Virus record (IMG/VR): IMGVR_UViG_3300048672_001051
Location: 124,001-188,000 of that record
Direction: 5' to 3' (one strand)
Origin: a virus
DNA length: 64,000 nt
This document shows positions 1 through 8,615 of the stretch, piece after piece (position 1 is the stretch's first letter; the number at the start of each line of letters is the position of its first letter). A program made the position numbers and the translations under genes. The notes beneath the pieces are model-generated. The model was not told the DNA's origin, did not search any database, and worked only from the letters and a program-made list of their open reading frames with translations.

Positions 1-234
1 AGGTTTAGCTGAAAACATATAATTAACTCTATCAATAAAGTGATAACCGTTAAGTATAATTAAAGATCCGCCAGTATCAACAAGAGTCCAAATTAAAGAA
101 TCATGATTTTTTGAAATAAACTCAAGATCTTTGCCATATGTTTCAAAAAGACCGGCCTCATTTCCAGATTCTGTGGGGCCTAAATAGGGTGAATATTGTT
201 CAACCCACTCATCATAAGTTAAATTTGTAGACAT
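1..234 (-). CDS. hypothetical protein, cut by left edge
   Basis: An open frame begins with an ATG at 234 and runs off the left end of the window with no stop (at least 78 residues). The visible N-terminal part is acidic and aromatic-rich (Tyr, Trp, Phe). No motif is recognised. It would be the gene downstream of the CoaB-like gene, with about 130 bases between them in which nothing clear is seen. Confidence 0.6.
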   Translation of the reverse strand, partial: MSTNLTYDEWVEQYSPYLGPTESGNEAGLFETYGKDLEFISKNHDSLIWTLVDTGGSLIILNGYHFIDRVNYMFSAKP

Positions 235-361
235 GCCAAAGTACCTAAGTTAAAGACTGTTAACAAATAGTTGCACCAAAGACTGTCTGATGAACCGCGA
301 AACGTTGGTATACCAGACTCGGCGCTAATTCCAGCGCCTGTTATAAAAACTAAATTTTCCA

Positions 362-1747
362 CTAAGTTAAGTCCTCAGATAACCCTGTAGTCTTAAGTGA
401 TAATTCCCAATGCATATCTATAAACCTAATTATAGCTTGAGCATCAACATCAGCACTAAATACAATATTTGGACCGTGATGATTTAGATGAACTACCCAA
501 ATTAATTGGCCATTGTCAAGATAATACTCACGTAAACCTTGTATTGTGTTTTCAGCACAACTTAAACTTATTGTTTTATCAATAGCATTGTGGGAACCAC
601 ACTCAGCTTCAAATTGAGACTTACAATTAATAAAGTCCCTACTAGCTGACTTTAAAGGGCAATGAAAATGGACAATACAATCTAATGTCGGATATGCATC
701 AAATACAGATCTTTGAGTCTGACCGCCAACAGATGGCTTAGCACCATAAGCATAAATATGATCTGGGCCATCTGTAACAACTTTAACTAAACCTAAAGAC
801 TCTAATTCATTAAAATTAGATTTACGCATGGATGTTAAGAAAGTATTAGAACTTATACGCTGTGCAAAATGCCCAACGGATCCGATCTTACCAGTACCAT
901 CACCTACAGTGAAAGTTTTATAAGCGCCTTTACTTGTAACGTAGTTTACAACGTCTCTAAGAGTGCTAGCGACTTCTTCTGAGTTCCAAGGTACCAATGC
1001 ACTATCAATTACAGTAGAGCGCGTAAACGCTAAATTAGAGCGCTTAATGGCCATATCTACTAATGCTTCTAGTGCATCCTCTCTGGTATTATACCAATAA
1101 GAAGATTCTTCAGGTGTAATTAAACCATTATTTAAAATATCTGGGGAGACATCGTTTACAAAAACAATATTGGCTGAAGATTGTTTTACCAATTTCAGTC
1201 CACGTTCAAACTGAATTTCTTTAGATTTCCCACAAGTGGTTTTAAAACCAACCAATAAAATATCTTTACGAGTTTTACGAATTTTATTAATTACTTTTTC
1301 ATAAGGCTCTAGAGCTAATTCTGCTGAAGCAACATTATGAAGTCTTTCTGCATATTTGTTAAACATTGGTGCATTTAAATCACGGCAAACTCTTGTATAC
1401 CTATGGCCAACATTTAAATTATCTCTAGCGTGATACTTTAAATGTGTAGGTTTAAATTCAACCATGGCGATATTGAATACAACAATACGAACATCTGGGT
1501 CTTCAATAATTCTATCGACTTCTGAAGAAACATCTTCAGGCGTATCCATAGTACTATTAGCAGGATCTGCCATCTTAGTTAATTTTAAAATAACATCCAT
1601 TTTATTTTGTGGATGTTCTTTAAAAAGCTGCTCTAATTGCCTAGCAGTATTGCCGTAAGCAGGTGCAGACAATGCAAAATGATTGTAAACATAGGAGTTA
1701 GTGCCACCACCTAAAATTACTATTTTTTTGTTAGCTGGTAAAGCCAT
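362..1747 (-). CDS. CoaB-like plus class II aldolase-like fusion protein
   Basis: 461 residues that read as two domains. The N-terminal part (about 1-240) resembles the phosphopantothenate-cysteine ligase (CoaB) fold: a Gly-rich GGGT loop near residue 13, then further on VGFKTT and a VNDVSPD segment, close to the VGF and ANDVS signatures of CoaB. The C-terminal part (about 260-450) resembles class II aldolase/adducin proteins, with a HFHCP metal-ligand-like segment and a later NHHGPN. Known families: CoaB joins CTP-activated phosphopantothenate to cysteine in CoA synthesis; class II aldolases are metal-dependent lyases. That this phage protein does either reaction is inference. It ends the operon-like run with the DHH gene upstream. 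Confidence 0.55.
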   Translation of the reverse strand: MALPANKKIVILGGGTNSYVYNHFALSAPAYGNTARQLEQLFKEHPQNKMDVILKLTKMADPANSTMDTPEDVSSEVDRIIEDPDVRIVVFNIAMVEFKPTHLKYHARDNLNVGHRYTRVCRDLNAPMFNKYAERLHNVASAELALEPYEKVINKIRKTRKDILLVGFKTTCGKSKEIQFERGLKLVKQSSANIVFVNDVSPDILNNGLITPEESSYWYNTREDALEALVDMAIKRSNLAFTRSTVIDSALVPWNSEEVASTLRDVVNYVTSKGAYKTFTVGDGTGKIGSVGHFAQRISSNTFLTSMRKSNFNELESLGLVKVVTDGPDHIYAYGAKPSVGGQTQRSVFDAYPTLDCIVHFHCPLKSASRDFINCKSQFEAECGSHNAIDKTISLSCAENTIQGLREYYLDNGQLIWVVHLNHHGPNIVFSADVDAQAIIRFIDMHWELSLKTTGLSEDLT

Positions 1748-1754
1748 TATATTT

Positions 1755-2606
1755 TTACTCTAAGAAGAGTTTAAAAAACTCTTTTGTTGGAATTTTAACA
1801 CCGCTAGACATCTGATGCCCGCCACCACCAAGCTCTTTAGCTATTTCTGAAACATCTACACCAGTCTCAACTGATCTAAAACTAACATGTGCAACATCCC
1901 CACGTATTTCATACATAATAGAAAAAGTATATGGATTTGCTTTAGCTAAAGCATTTCCAACATGACTACTAAATTTGTAATAACAATTACAAATAGGTAC
2001 AAACATATCTTTATATTTAATTATAGTAGAATTCTCAACACACTGAGATATACACTTATCGTAATACTTTTTAATTATAGTACCTTGATTTATTAAAAAA
2101 TTAGTATGTACTGTACTTTCAGTTATAGACTTTTCTAAAACAACTGAATAGGTTTCTAGATTAAATGGTTCTAATTCAATAGCCATTAAGTATTCTTGAG
2201 TGTTAGAATACTTCCAATTCCATAAATCTCTATCTTCAACATACTTTATTAAATCTGGTACAGCCTTATTAGGATAAAAATAATCCCAAGTAAGTCCAGC
2301 GCCAGACTTTTCTAAACTAACATAAGGTGTAAATTTAGGGTGATTAAATATTGGCGCCAAAGCTTCAATTGCAGTCTTATGGTGATCAATAAAATAAACA
2401 TGATTTGCTGTTAGCAACATTTTTGAAACAACTTCGAGACTGTAAGAAAAATCTACAAAGTAAACATTCTTACCTACAACAGAAGGTGGAGCATCCGTAT
2501 AATTTCCTGGAAAATACTCAGCTTGATCTTTAAAATGTAGTTTAGTTACAGCAGCTGCTGCAAAACCGTCGGAACAGTTGTTGTGATAAATAACTATATT
2601 ATTCAT
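1755..2606 (-). CDS. DHH-family phosphoesterase
   Basis: 283 residues. The N-terminus has NCSDGFAAA, the first Asp motif of DHH phosphoesterases. It is followed by a VDFSYS segment and the name-giving IDHHKT near residue 75. The C-terminus has GGGGHQMSSG, the Gly-rich substrate motif of a DHHA1 domain. The family includes RecJ exonuclease, NrnA oligoribonucleases and c-di-nucleotide phosphodiesterases, all Mn-dependent. The length is nearer to the NrnA/oligoRNase type than to full RecJ, so degradation of short nucleic acids or signal dinucleotides is the best guess. It is followed within 8 bases by the CoaB-like gene. Confidence 0.8.
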   Translation of the reverse strand: MNNIVIYHNNCSDGFAAAAVTKLHFKDQAEYFPGNYTDAPPSVVGKNVYFVDFSYSLEVVSKMLLTANHVYFIDHHKTAIEALAPIFNHPKFTPYVSLEKSGAGLTWDYFYPNKAVPDLIKYVEDRDLWNWKYSNTQEYLMAIELEPFNLETYSVVLEKSITESTVHTNFLINQGTIIKKYYDKCISQCVENSTIIKYKDMFVPICNCYYKFSSHVGNALAKANPYTFSIMYEIRGDVAHVSFRSVETGVDVSEIAKELGGGGHQMSSGVKIPTKEFFKLFLE

Positions 2607-2665
2607 TTTTAATTAACTAGTTTTTAATATATTGCTATTATAAATAGCGTGTATTTGTTTAGATA

Positions 2666-2896
2666 CTAACAAGTGAGTTCAGGCTTTATTCTCGTGTAAT
2701 ACAAACTCTTCGGGAAGCTAAAACTATCTGGAAATTCTTTTAAAATATCTGAAGTGATATTCGGTGTCTCTTTTTTAAACACTAAATTTAAATGATCTTT
2801 TATAACTTTAACTTGTAGTGGTGTTATTGTTTCTGAATTAGAAAGTTCAAAAAAACCTTGGAGCCAATAACAGAAAAGTTCAGGATTATTAGTCAT
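2666..2896 (-). CDS. hypothetical protein
   Basis: 76 residues, not recognised. The ATG overlaps the stop of the preceding 94-residue gene, implying translational coupling. No membrane segment or Cys cluster is visible. Confidence 0.6.
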   Translation of the reverse strand: MTNNPELFCYWLQGFFELSNSETITPLQVKVIKDHLNLVFKKETPNITSDILKEFPDSFSFPKSLYYTRIKPELTC

Positions 2897-3180
2897 TATA
2901 AATCCACCATATTTAAAACACTGTTTAAAGTTTGAGTGTTAATCTCAAGCTCTGAATAGCAAGCGCGAATCTGTTTAGCTAAAGGCGATACATTAGGACT
3001 TCCAATAGCGCCTGAAATTGGTTGATCTTCAGGTTGAGGACTTTTTAAAACAGGCGTCAAAACTTGAAGCAGCTTGCTAATAACTGAAGATTGATTGTTA
3101 ATCTGAGCTTGCAAATTTGCAAGCTCAGATGTTAACGTAACTTCAGAGGGTGGTTTTAAAAATTGTTGAGGTTGTTGCAT
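2896..3180 (-). CDS. hypothetical Gln/Ser-rich protein
   Basis: 94 residues, polar and Gln-rich at the N-terminus (MQQPQQF), with a predicted helical centre and a Pro-rich middle. It lies in a tight operon: 4 bases after the membrane-protein gene and sharing its stop with the next start. No family recognised. Confidence 0.6.
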   Translation of the reverse strand: MQQPQQFLKPPSEVTLTSELANLQAQINNQSSVISKLLQVLTPVLKSPQPEDQPISGAIGSPNVSPLAKQIRACYSELEINTQTLNSVLNMVDL

Positions 3181-3184
3181 AAAA

Positions 3185-3610
3185 TTATGCTTCCGGGTTA
3201 AATTTAATTATATTTGAAAATTTTTTAAAATGTTGTTTAAGAAATGGTTTTATTACAGGTTTACCATCAAGCCAAATACCTACAAAGATAATTGCTAGAC
3301 TAATAACTACGTAAAAAAGTATTGTCAAATAACTTACAAGTAACGCTAAAGCCGAGCTTAGAGTGTCAAGCTGCCAAGCAATTATAGGTGAAGTTACAAC
3401 AATTAAAATTGGAGCTAAAATTAAAAGTACTAGACCTGTAATAAAAATATTAAACAAAGTTGCTTTTAAAAAAGCAAAAGTATCATTAAATGCGCCAGTA
3501 CTTTCTGGGTAATTATCTGACTCTGGTTCTAAACAACCAAAAAGATAAAGACGAGAATGATAACTTTGATAAAATTTATAGATAGCTGAATGCCTAGTGA
3601 CAGTGAACAT
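3185..3610 (-). CDS. small integral membrane protein
   Basis: 141 residues with two strong hydrophobic blocks at about 48-76 and 84-112 and a basic C-terminus (KPFLKQHFKKF). It is probably in the inner membrane with both ends cytoplasmic. No family recognised. It follows the RNA ligase gene by about 9 bases. Confidence 0.65.
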   Translation of the reverse strand: MFTVTRHSAIYKFYQSYHSRLYLFGCLEPESDNYPESTGAFNDTFAFLKATLFNIFITGLVLLILAPILIVVTSPIIAWQLDTLSSALALLVSYLTILFYVVISLAIIFVGIWLDGKPVIKPFLKQHFKKFSNIIKFNPEA

Positions 3611-3619
3611 AAATAGACT

Positions 3620-4729
3620 CTAAGTGCAGGTTTTTAAACAACGTAAAACTGCTTGTGGGTATAAAGTCTTGAAGTGATCTTCAAGATTAAAATTTGGATC
3701 TTGTTTAAGCTTAAATAAAAAAGCTTTGCAAGGGTAATGTTTAACAGATTCTGCAAAATCTTTAGCAGAAAGAGCTGAGTCTATGCTGTTAAAAATAGTA
3801 TAAACATCTAAATAAAATTTATCTAAAGTGCTAAGTAATGTATCTATACAAAATTTATACTCAGGACAATAAGCAAGATACTCATGATATTCACCGCTGA
3901 GACATAATTCAATAGCTCTAACTGGTGTTAAAAAGTTACCTTTCAAATGATGTACTTTTAAATATGCATCAGATTTAACTTTAAGACGTAAGTTGTTAAC
4001 ATCTCTTAAAACAAAACCTTCTTGAAGATCTGGTAATAAATTTGCTGCTAAAACAATACTATCAAAAGTTGTAAAAGAATACTTTAAAGGCCTGTGAACA
4101 TTTAAATCTAATGCTATAGTATCAAGAATATCAGTAGTTGTATCATATCCACTTATGTTATTAAAACAACCTAAAAGAAATATTTTAGGTTCTTCGTACA
4201 TATGAACAACTTTATTATCCATAGTGCACAATTCAAAACAATACGTAAATTGTTTATCAAGCTTACTGTAAAATACTGATATGTCTTGACCTGTAGTTTC
4301 AGTGAAAGTTTTAATAAACAAATCTTTAAAAGAAATTAAAGATTCTTTTTCAAACATTGCACTTAACTGTTGGACAGGTGATTCACCATTAGGTGTACCA
4401 TTAGTACCAATTTCAAAAGACTCTGTCAGTTCATTATACCAAACGCCAATAATAGAACCATCTTCTTTAGATTCAATGGTGCAGTTTTCAAATTGAAATT
4501 TAAGATCATTTTCAGGAAATTCTCCTAAATTAAAAAATCTTGGAAACATTCGGCGGACAATTTTCATATCAGACTTACGTACAACAGTGCCACGACAATT
4601 ATGAACAATGGCAGATTCTCTAGGACTTTTTAATTGGTCATAGCTTAAAAGTATATGATCACCGTAATCACGGATATTTACAGATAAATCTGTTAAAGTT
4701 TGAAGTAATGGCTGTAATAAAATATTCAT
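3620..4729 (-). CDS. RNA ligase, T4 Rnl1-like
   Basis: 369 residues. The nucleotidyltransferase motif I is SKEDGS, with the adenylated lysine at K88. Upstream sits FPRFFNLGE, typical of Rnl1 proteins. Later motifs include CFELC (motif III-like), EGFVLRD (motif IV) and LKVKSDAYL (motif V). The length matches T4 RNA ligase 1 (374). Family role: ATP-dependent sealing of 5'-phosphate and 3'-OH RNA ends, classically repair of anticodon-cleaved tRNA after host PrrC-type attack. This fits the large tRNA set in the window. No polynucleotide kinase partner is seen here. Confidence 0.85.
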   Translation of the reverse strand: MNILLQPLLQTLTDLSVNIRDYGDHILLSYDQLKSPRESAIVHNCRGTVVRKSDMKIVRRMFPRFFNLGEFPENDLKFQFENCTIESKEDGSIIGVWYNELTESFEIGTNGTPNGESPVQQLSAMFEKESLISFKDLFIKTFTETTGQDISVFYSKLDKQFTYCFELCTMDNKVVHMYEEPKIFLLGCFNNISGYDTTTDILDTIALDLNVHRPLKYSFTTFDSIVLAANLLPDLQEGFVLRDVNNLRLKVKSDAYLKVHHLKGNFLTPVRAIELCLSGEYHEYLAYCPEYKFCIDTLLSTLDKFYLDVYTIFNSIDSALSAKDFAESVKHYPCKAFLFKLKQDPNFNLEDHFKTLYPQAVLRCLKTCT

Positions 4730-4735
4730 AAAATC

Positions 4736-5665
4736 TCAACGAAAAGAACAATTATATCTAGACAATGATCTTGAAAGATCGGGTGATTGTAAATTAAAAA
4801 TTGCAATATATTGTGCAAGAGAATAATAGTCTGCAGGTTGTTTAAAAAACCAAGTTAAAAATAATTGCTGTCTGGAGTAATTATAACCAAACATTTTATA
4901 ATAGATGTCGTGTTCATCGAGCAATAATTGTAGAAGCTTATCGGAATAATTTCTTCGAAAAATACTGACAATTAGTGTAAAACTTGTTTTAGTATATAAG
5001 TTAGATAAGCAAATAAGCTTCCTAGCTCTATCAGCATCAATACGTCGAGTTAGTTGTACAAAAATTAAATAATGCGTAATCTTATCTAGCCCGAGATATT
5101 CTTCAAAAGGTAAACTTGTAACTACCACAGGCATATTATATTGCTGCAAAGAATCGGCTAAGCCTGCATAGTAAAGCTCTGCAACCTTTCGATACTTAGG
5201 TCTCTCTGTATTATATAAATTTAATAAATAATTATTAGTATCAGTAGTTATTGAAGCTAATTTATTCATATTATAACGTCTAACAGCACTACCTTTTCTG
5301 TAAGAACTGGCAGCTCTAATTTTAAGAATAGGTATTAAATGCTGCAAGTTTGTCATCAAATATTCATAAAAAGCAGCATTTAAAGTTTTAGTCAAACCTT
5401 TAATTGTTATACCATACTCTTGAAAAAATTTCTGATAAACAGTTGGAAAATATAGTGTAGGTTGAATGCCAAGGCGGTTAAGCGCATTGGAGCCGTAATT
5501 TTGCAATTGCCGCATTATTATATGAGCAGTTTGAGTAATTGAATAAGAGTTAAAAGGAAAACTTAAGAGTGGAGTTTGAGTGTCAACAAGAAGCACATCT
5601 AATCTAAATAATAGACGTGCTTCGTCACAGCTGACTACCTGAACTCTAAAAGGTAGAGTAGACAT
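4736..5665 (-). CDS. hypothetical protein
   Basis: 309 residues, not recognised. Rich in Tyr, Leu and Arg, predicted mostly helical, soluble. No catalytic motif stands out. It is 6 bases upstream of the RNA ligase gene and probably co-transcribed with it. Confidence 0.65.
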   Translation of the reverse strand: MSTLPFRVQVVSCDEARLLFRLDVLLVDTQTPLLSFPFNSYSITQTAHIIMRQLQNYGSNALNRLGIQPTLYFPTVYQKFFQEYGITIKGLTKTLNAAFYEYLMTNLQHLIPILKIRAASSYRKGSAVRRYNMNKLASITTDTNNYLLNLYNTERPKYRKVAELYYAGLADSLQQYNMPVVVTSLPFEEYLGLDKITHYLIFVQLTRRIDADRARKLICLSNLYTKTSFTLIVSIFRRNYSDKLLQLLLDEHDIYYKMFGYNYSRQQLFLTWFFKQPADYYSLAQYIAIFNLQSPDLSRSLSRYNCSFR

Positions 5666-5679
5666 AAAGAGTTTTTAAA

Positions 5680-6261
5680 TTAACGCCGACGGCTAGACGA
5701 ACTGCTAACACTACGGACTGAACGAGTAGAAGACTTACTAAAAGACGGTTTACTTGAATAGTTTGAAGAAGATGGTTTGTTAATAACAGGCTTAGGTGCT
5801 TGAGGCTTAACAACAACTGTTTTATTAATAATTACAGTTTTCTTAACTTGTTGTGGTTGCCGATTATAGCTACCATAATTGTTAGAATTCCCATAGTTAT
5901 TGTTATAGCGGTTGTCATAGCCATAATCTGATGAGCGATTGTTATTACTCATAGCACTAGTTAGCGCAGCACCTGCAACGGCACCAATTGCAGCACCAGC
6001 CAATGCATCACCCATACCACTGTCTTGTTGTACAATGACAGGTTGCTGTGTTGGTTGTTGTACAACCACAGGCTGTTGATACTGTTCAGCAGGCGGCTCA
6101 GATGTATAATACACAGGCGCTGGAGGCTGTTGTGTTTGAACAGGCGCAGAAGTGCGAATCACTTTTGAAACAGCAGGCTCTGAATCATCAGAGCATGCTG
6201 TAAGTGGAAACGCAACTGCTAATGCTAAACAAACAATAAGAGATTTTCGATAATTTAACAT
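5680..6261 (-). CDS. lipoprotein with glycine-zipper and low-complexity tail
   Basis: 193 residues. A signal peptide with lipobox LTAC puts the lipidated Cys at position 23. Then come Pro/Gln-rich repeats (TQQP, VVQQP), a glycine-zipper segment (ALAGAAIGAVAGAAL, about 88-102), an Asn/Tyr/Ser-rich region and a Ser/Arg-rich end. Lipoprotein processing places it in the Gram-negative envelope of the infected cell. Glycine-zipper lipoproteins insert in or span membranes. A role in superinfection exclusion or lysis is possible but not shown. Confidence 0.7.
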   Translation of the reverse strand: MLNYRKSLIVCLALAVAFPLTACSDDSEPAVSKVIRTSAPVQTQQPPAPVYYTSEPPAEQYQQPVVVQQPTQQPVIVQQDSGMGDALAGAAIGAVAGAALTSAMSNNNRSSDYGYDNRYNNNYGNSNNYGSYNRQPQQVKKTVIINKTVVVKPQAPKPVINKPSSSNYSSKPSFSKSSTRSVRSVSSSSSRRR

Positions 6262-6277
6262 ACAGTTGGCGCTCAGT

Positions 6278-6730
6278 TTAAGATTGAACTTTATATTTTG
6301 AAGAGTACCGTTTCAGAATCAAATCAGCGCCTTTAATCAAAACAGACTGCATTGACTCATCTTCGCCTTTTGGCAAAGTAATCAAACGTTTGGTAAGACT
6401 AGCAGCAGTAGCTTCATCTTCAATAGGCAGCAAAGACGCATGAAGTGCATCTGCAGCAATTTTCAAACCAAGGGCACGAGAGAAGTTACACTCTTCACCA
6501 CAAATTGACAACGCCATGTGAACTTCGTCGACATCATTCAAAACACCGGCAATAGTGGCACCGCCACCAATCAGTTCTGGAATGCTAAGTTCTTTTTGAA
6601 CAGCAGGTGTGCAGAAAGTACGACGATCATCTACGTAGTTACGTAGGTGAATAGCGGCAACAACTGGCTCAACACCAGGATTTACACGACGAGCAGAAGC
6701 TTCGAGACTTTTTTGAGCAGGAGAGGTCAT
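6278..6730 (-). CDS. hypothetical protein
   Basis: 150 residues, Ala/Leu/Glu-rich, predicted helical, soluble. No family recognised. It is in an operon with the next upstream gene (3-base spacing). Its codon use is less AT-biased than that of many neighbours, suggesting good expression. Confidence 0.65.
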   Translation of the reverse strand: MTSPAQKSLEASARRVNPGVEPVVAAIHLRNYVDDRRTFCTPAVQKELSIPELIGGGATIAGVLNDVDEVHMALSICGEECNFSRALGLKIAADALHASLLPIEDEATAASLTKRLITLPKGEDESMQSVLIKGADLILKRYSSKYKVQS

Positions 6731-6732
6731 TA

Positions 6733-7074
6733 TTATTTCATACCTTTTTTAAGTTCACTTTTATGCACATTTTCAACTTTGGTTACAAATTTGATTGTTT
6801 GTGCAATGCCGTTAGCCACGTCTTTAGTGACAGTGGGGATATTACTTCGAATATAGGAAGTAACTGTGGCGTTACTTTGAAGCCAGCCGAGTTTATTTTT
6901 TGGTTTTTTACGAATGTTAGCAGAGCCAACAACAGTTAGAGCTTGAGCAGCTTTAACATCATTTGGAAACTTTTTGACATGTTTTTCAATTTTGCTACGC
7001 TTATTTTTGATAAACGAGCCGAGCTGTTGATAAACGGTGCCTTTTGACGGTTTACCACCTTTTTGGGGAGCCAT
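6733..7074 (-). CDS. basic hypothetical protein
   Basis: 113 residues, strongly basic (Lys-rich N-terminus and centre), possibly nucleic-acid binding. The ATG at 7074 is preceded by AAGGA at good spacing, which supports this start over a longer alternative frame. It is just downstream of the first tRNA gene pair. Confidence 0.65.
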   Translation of the reverse strand: MAPQKGGKPSKGTVYQQLGSFIKNKRSKIEKHVKKFPNDVKAAQALTVVGSANIRKKPKNKLGWLQSNATVTSYIRSNIPTVTKDVANGIAQTIKFVTKVENVHKSELKKGMK

Positions 7075-7162
7075 GAAAATAAATCCTTAAAGATAAAAGG
7101 GAGGGGAGAGATTAGGGTCTTTAAGAAGCAGAGTAACAATCTACACTTAAAGACCCAGGAGG

Positions 7163-7234
7163 TTTCGAATGCGGGATTTGAACCCGCGATGACGCCTTGA
7201 AAGGGCATTGTTATAACCGCTTAACTAATTCGAA
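7163..7234 (-). tRNA. tRNA-Glu (UUC)
   Basis: Cloverleaf on the minus strand: 7-bp acceptor TTCGAAT/ATTCGAA, anticodon stem ATGCC/GGCGT with loop CTTTCAA (anticodon UUC), T-arm loop TTCAAAT. 72 bases with discriminator A; CCA is not encoded. Confidence 0.9.
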
Positions 7235-7249
7235 ATAGTATTTAATTGG

Positions 7250-7322
7250 AGCTACCTATAGGACTCGAACCTATAACAGGCTGATTACAAATCAGCTACT
7301 CTACCAATTGAGTTAAGGAAGC
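7250..7322 (-). tRNA. tRNA-Thr (UGU)
   Basis: Anticodon stem GCTGA/TCAGC with loop TTTGTAA gives anticodon UGU. T-loop TTCGAGT. The acceptor pairs 6 of 7 (one T-T mismatch). Encoded directly after tRNA-Glu. Confidence 0.88.
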
Positions 7323-7323
7323 T

Positions 7324-7521
7324 TTAAGTAGCATCTGAAATCTTAGAAACTTCGACTACAGAAGAACATTTTAAACATTTAATATAATAAAGAGTATAGT
7401 CAACATCCCAAACAGAACCAAGTTTTGTTTGAATATCAGTTTGAGAGTACTGTAAAAGAGTATAGCACCTCTTACACACAACTCTACTAAAAGAACCAAC
7501 CATACCAACCATACTGACCAT
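7324..7521 (-). CDS. small zinc-ribbon-like protein
   Basis: 65 residues with two CxxC pairs (CKRC and CLKC) about 33 residues apart, the spacing of a small zinc ribbon. Several Met codons near the start (1, 4, 7) leave the exact start open. Placed between tRNA-Phe and tRNA-Thr on the same strand. Function unknown. Confidence 0.55.
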   Translation of the reverse strand: MVSMVGMVGSFSRVVCKRCYTLLQYSQTDIQTKLGSVWDVDYTLYYIKCLKCSSVVEVSKISDAT

Positions 7522-7547
7522 GCTAGCTATCTCAATAATATTAAATT

Positions 7548-7624
7548 TGGTGCTACGGGCTGGAATCGAACCAGCGACACCTGGATTTTCAATCCAGTGC
7601 TACTACCAACTGAGCTACCGAAGC
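7548..7624 (-). tRNA. tRNA-Phe (GAA)
   Basis: Acceptor GCTTCGG, D-arm GCTCAGTTGGTAG, anticodon stem CTGGA/TCCAG with loop TTGAAAA (anticodon GAA), T-loop TTCGATT. Discriminator A and a genomically encoded CCA. Confidence 0.92.
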
Positions 7625-7751
7625 AAAATATTAGCCGATGCCTAATAAAGCGATACTCAGTTCTTAACACTTGACCTCGCTCGAGGGTGCTGCTCGGATC
7701 CGCAAACAAGTTTGTTTGTTCTTTAGAGACCGTCGGACATATAAACGGTCT

Positions 7752-7775
7752 TTTGTGAAAGTTAACTTTCACAAA
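7752..7775. repeat. 24-base perfect palindrome
   Basis: TTTGTGAAAGTT followed by its exact reverse complement. It overlaps the left arm of the larger inverted repeat at 7770-7867. It may be an operator or part of an alternative RNA fold. Confidence 0.6.
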
Positions 7776-7867
7776 TCATTGTAAGCAGATAAAAATACTT
7801 AAGCTGGTTTATTTGCCTAACATGCGAAGTAAGCCTAAGACAACAAAACTACTTACAATGATTTGTG
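7770..7867. repeat. 16-base inverted repeat pair flanking 66 bases
   Basis: CACAAATCATTGTAAG at 7770-7785 is exactly inverted at 7852-7867. The enclosed 66 bases contain no ORF. It could be a structured RNA end, a remnant of a small mobile element, or a regulatory hairpin. It stands directly beyond a terminator-type hairpin. Confidence 0.55.
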
Positions 7868-7869
7868 AA

Positions 7870-7899
7870 AAAACCTAGAGTAACTATACTCTAGGTTTT
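7870..7899 (-). terminator. perfect 13-bp hairpin, terminator-like
   Basis: AAAACCTAGAGTA, loop ACTA, then the exact inverse ending in TTTT. The A/T tracts on both sides make it read as a bidirectional terminator. It ends the small operon of the two short ORFs at 7913-8170. Confidence 0.7.
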
Positions 7900-7912
7900 A
7901 ACAATACAACAA

Positions 7913-8053
7913 TTACATGACACTTAGCCAAGCTGATTGTTTACCTTGACGCCTTGCATGCTTTTTACGATCACGTAAGTTACACATTCTATAAGGAAAA
8001 CAGCATCCAAATTTACAAGCAGCTTGGGGGAATATCTGAACGTTTAACGCCAT
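7913..8053 (-). CDS. 46-residue Cys-containing basic peptide
   Basis: ATG at 8053, stop at 7913. Four Cys (C13, C17, C18, C24) and a basic centre (RDRKKHARR). The ATG lies 13 bases after the stop of the next upstream small ORF, and a strong hairpin terminator follows 14 bases after the stop. This layout supports a real gene. The family is unknown. Confidence 0.5.
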   Translation of the reverse strand: MALNVQIFPQAACKFGCCFPYRMCNLRDRKKHARRQGKQSAWLSVM

Positions 8054-8065
8054 AAGCTTTCAAAG

Positions 8066-8170
8066 TCAGACAAGCCCAAAGCTTTCAGCAATGCCGTCAC
8101 CATCAAACACACCCAGACCATAGCCAGCAGTCTTTGCATGAGCAGGTGAAGCAAGTACACTATACTGCAT
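8066..8170 (-). CDS. 34-residue peptide
   Basis: ATG at 8170 is preceded by AGAGGT at about 8 bases, a strong ribosome site that selects this frame over a longer overlapping one. Gly/Ala-rich with a GVFDGDG segment. Unknown function. First gene of a two-gene unit ending at the hairpin at 7870-7899. Confidence 0.5.
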   Translation of the reverse strand: MQYSVLASPAHAKTAGYGLGVFDGDGIAESFGLV

Positions 8171-8269
8171 AAAAATACCTCTTTGTTTGTGATAATTAAA
8201 TGAGTACTAAAAGTACACGTTGTATTTGTGCAATTAAGCACAAAGCAGTTGTTTATTTCAAACAACTGC

Positions 8270-8364
8270 TGGCGGTAAGTGTGGGGTACGATCCCACAAC
8301 CCGATTCATCATCAGGCTCTAGTTTTCAGGACTAGTGCAATTATTCCATTTCTGCCAACTTACC
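8270..8364 (-). tRNA. tRNA-Ser (UGA)
   Basis: Class II tRNA. Acceptor GGTAAGT/ACTTACC, anticodon stem CTAGT/ACTAG with loop CCTGAAA (anticodon UGA), long variable arm, discriminator G and encoded CCA. Confidence 0.9.
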
Positions 8365-8368
8365 GTTG

Positions 8369-8457
8369 TGGAAAAAGAGCTAGGATTCGAACCTAGGACA
8401 GCTCACGCACGACGGAGTCAAATTCCGTTGTGTTGAACCAGACTTCACCACTCTTCT
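8369..8457 (-). tRNA. tRNA-Gln (UUG), long variable region
   Basis: Acceptor AGAAGAG/CTCTTTT with discriminator T and encoded CCA. D-stem GTG/CAC. Anticodon stem ACGGA/TCCGT with loop ATTTGAC, giving UUG. T-stem CTAGG/CCTAG. The stretch between the anticodon and T stems is about 15 bases rather than the usual 4-5, which is odd for a Gln tRNA. Confidence 0.7.
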
Positions 8458-8460
8458 ATT

Positions 8461-8537
8461 TGGTGCGGAAAGCGGGACTCGAACCCGCAGCATCTGAAAT
8501 CTAAATCCAGCGTGTTTGCCAATTTCACCATTTCCGC
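8461..8537 (-). tRNA. tRNA-Leu (UAG), short variable loop
   Basis: Acceptor GCGGAAA/TTTCCGC, D-arm of Leu type, anticodon stem CTGGA/TTCAG with loop TTTAGAT (anticodon UAG), T-stem GCGGG/CCCGC, discriminator A, encoded CCA. Only 5 bases (ATGCT) separate the anticodon and T stems, so the long variable arm expected of a Leu tRNA is missing. Confidence 0.8.
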
Positions 8538-8542
8538 AAAGG

Positions 8543-8615
8543 TACATCGTAATGGATTCGAACCATTGACCTACTCCTTGTAAGGGAGCCGCGCTACCAA
8601 CTGCGCTAACGATGC
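8543..8615 (-). tRNA. tRNA-Val (UAC)
   Basis: Acceptor GCATCGT/ACGATGT, D-arm GCGCAGTTGGTAGCGC, anticodon loop CTTACAA (UAC), T-loop TTCGAAT, discriminator A. CCA is not fully encoded (CCT follows). Confidence 0.9.

Noticed and set aside
6936-7208. Minus-strand frame of 90 codons overlapping the basic-protein gene
   Set aside because: Shadow of the 113-residue gene and of tRNA-Glu.
7527-7772. Open frame of 81 codons on the minus strand
   Set aside because: Its C-terminal third is a translation of tRNA-Phe; no good ribosome site.
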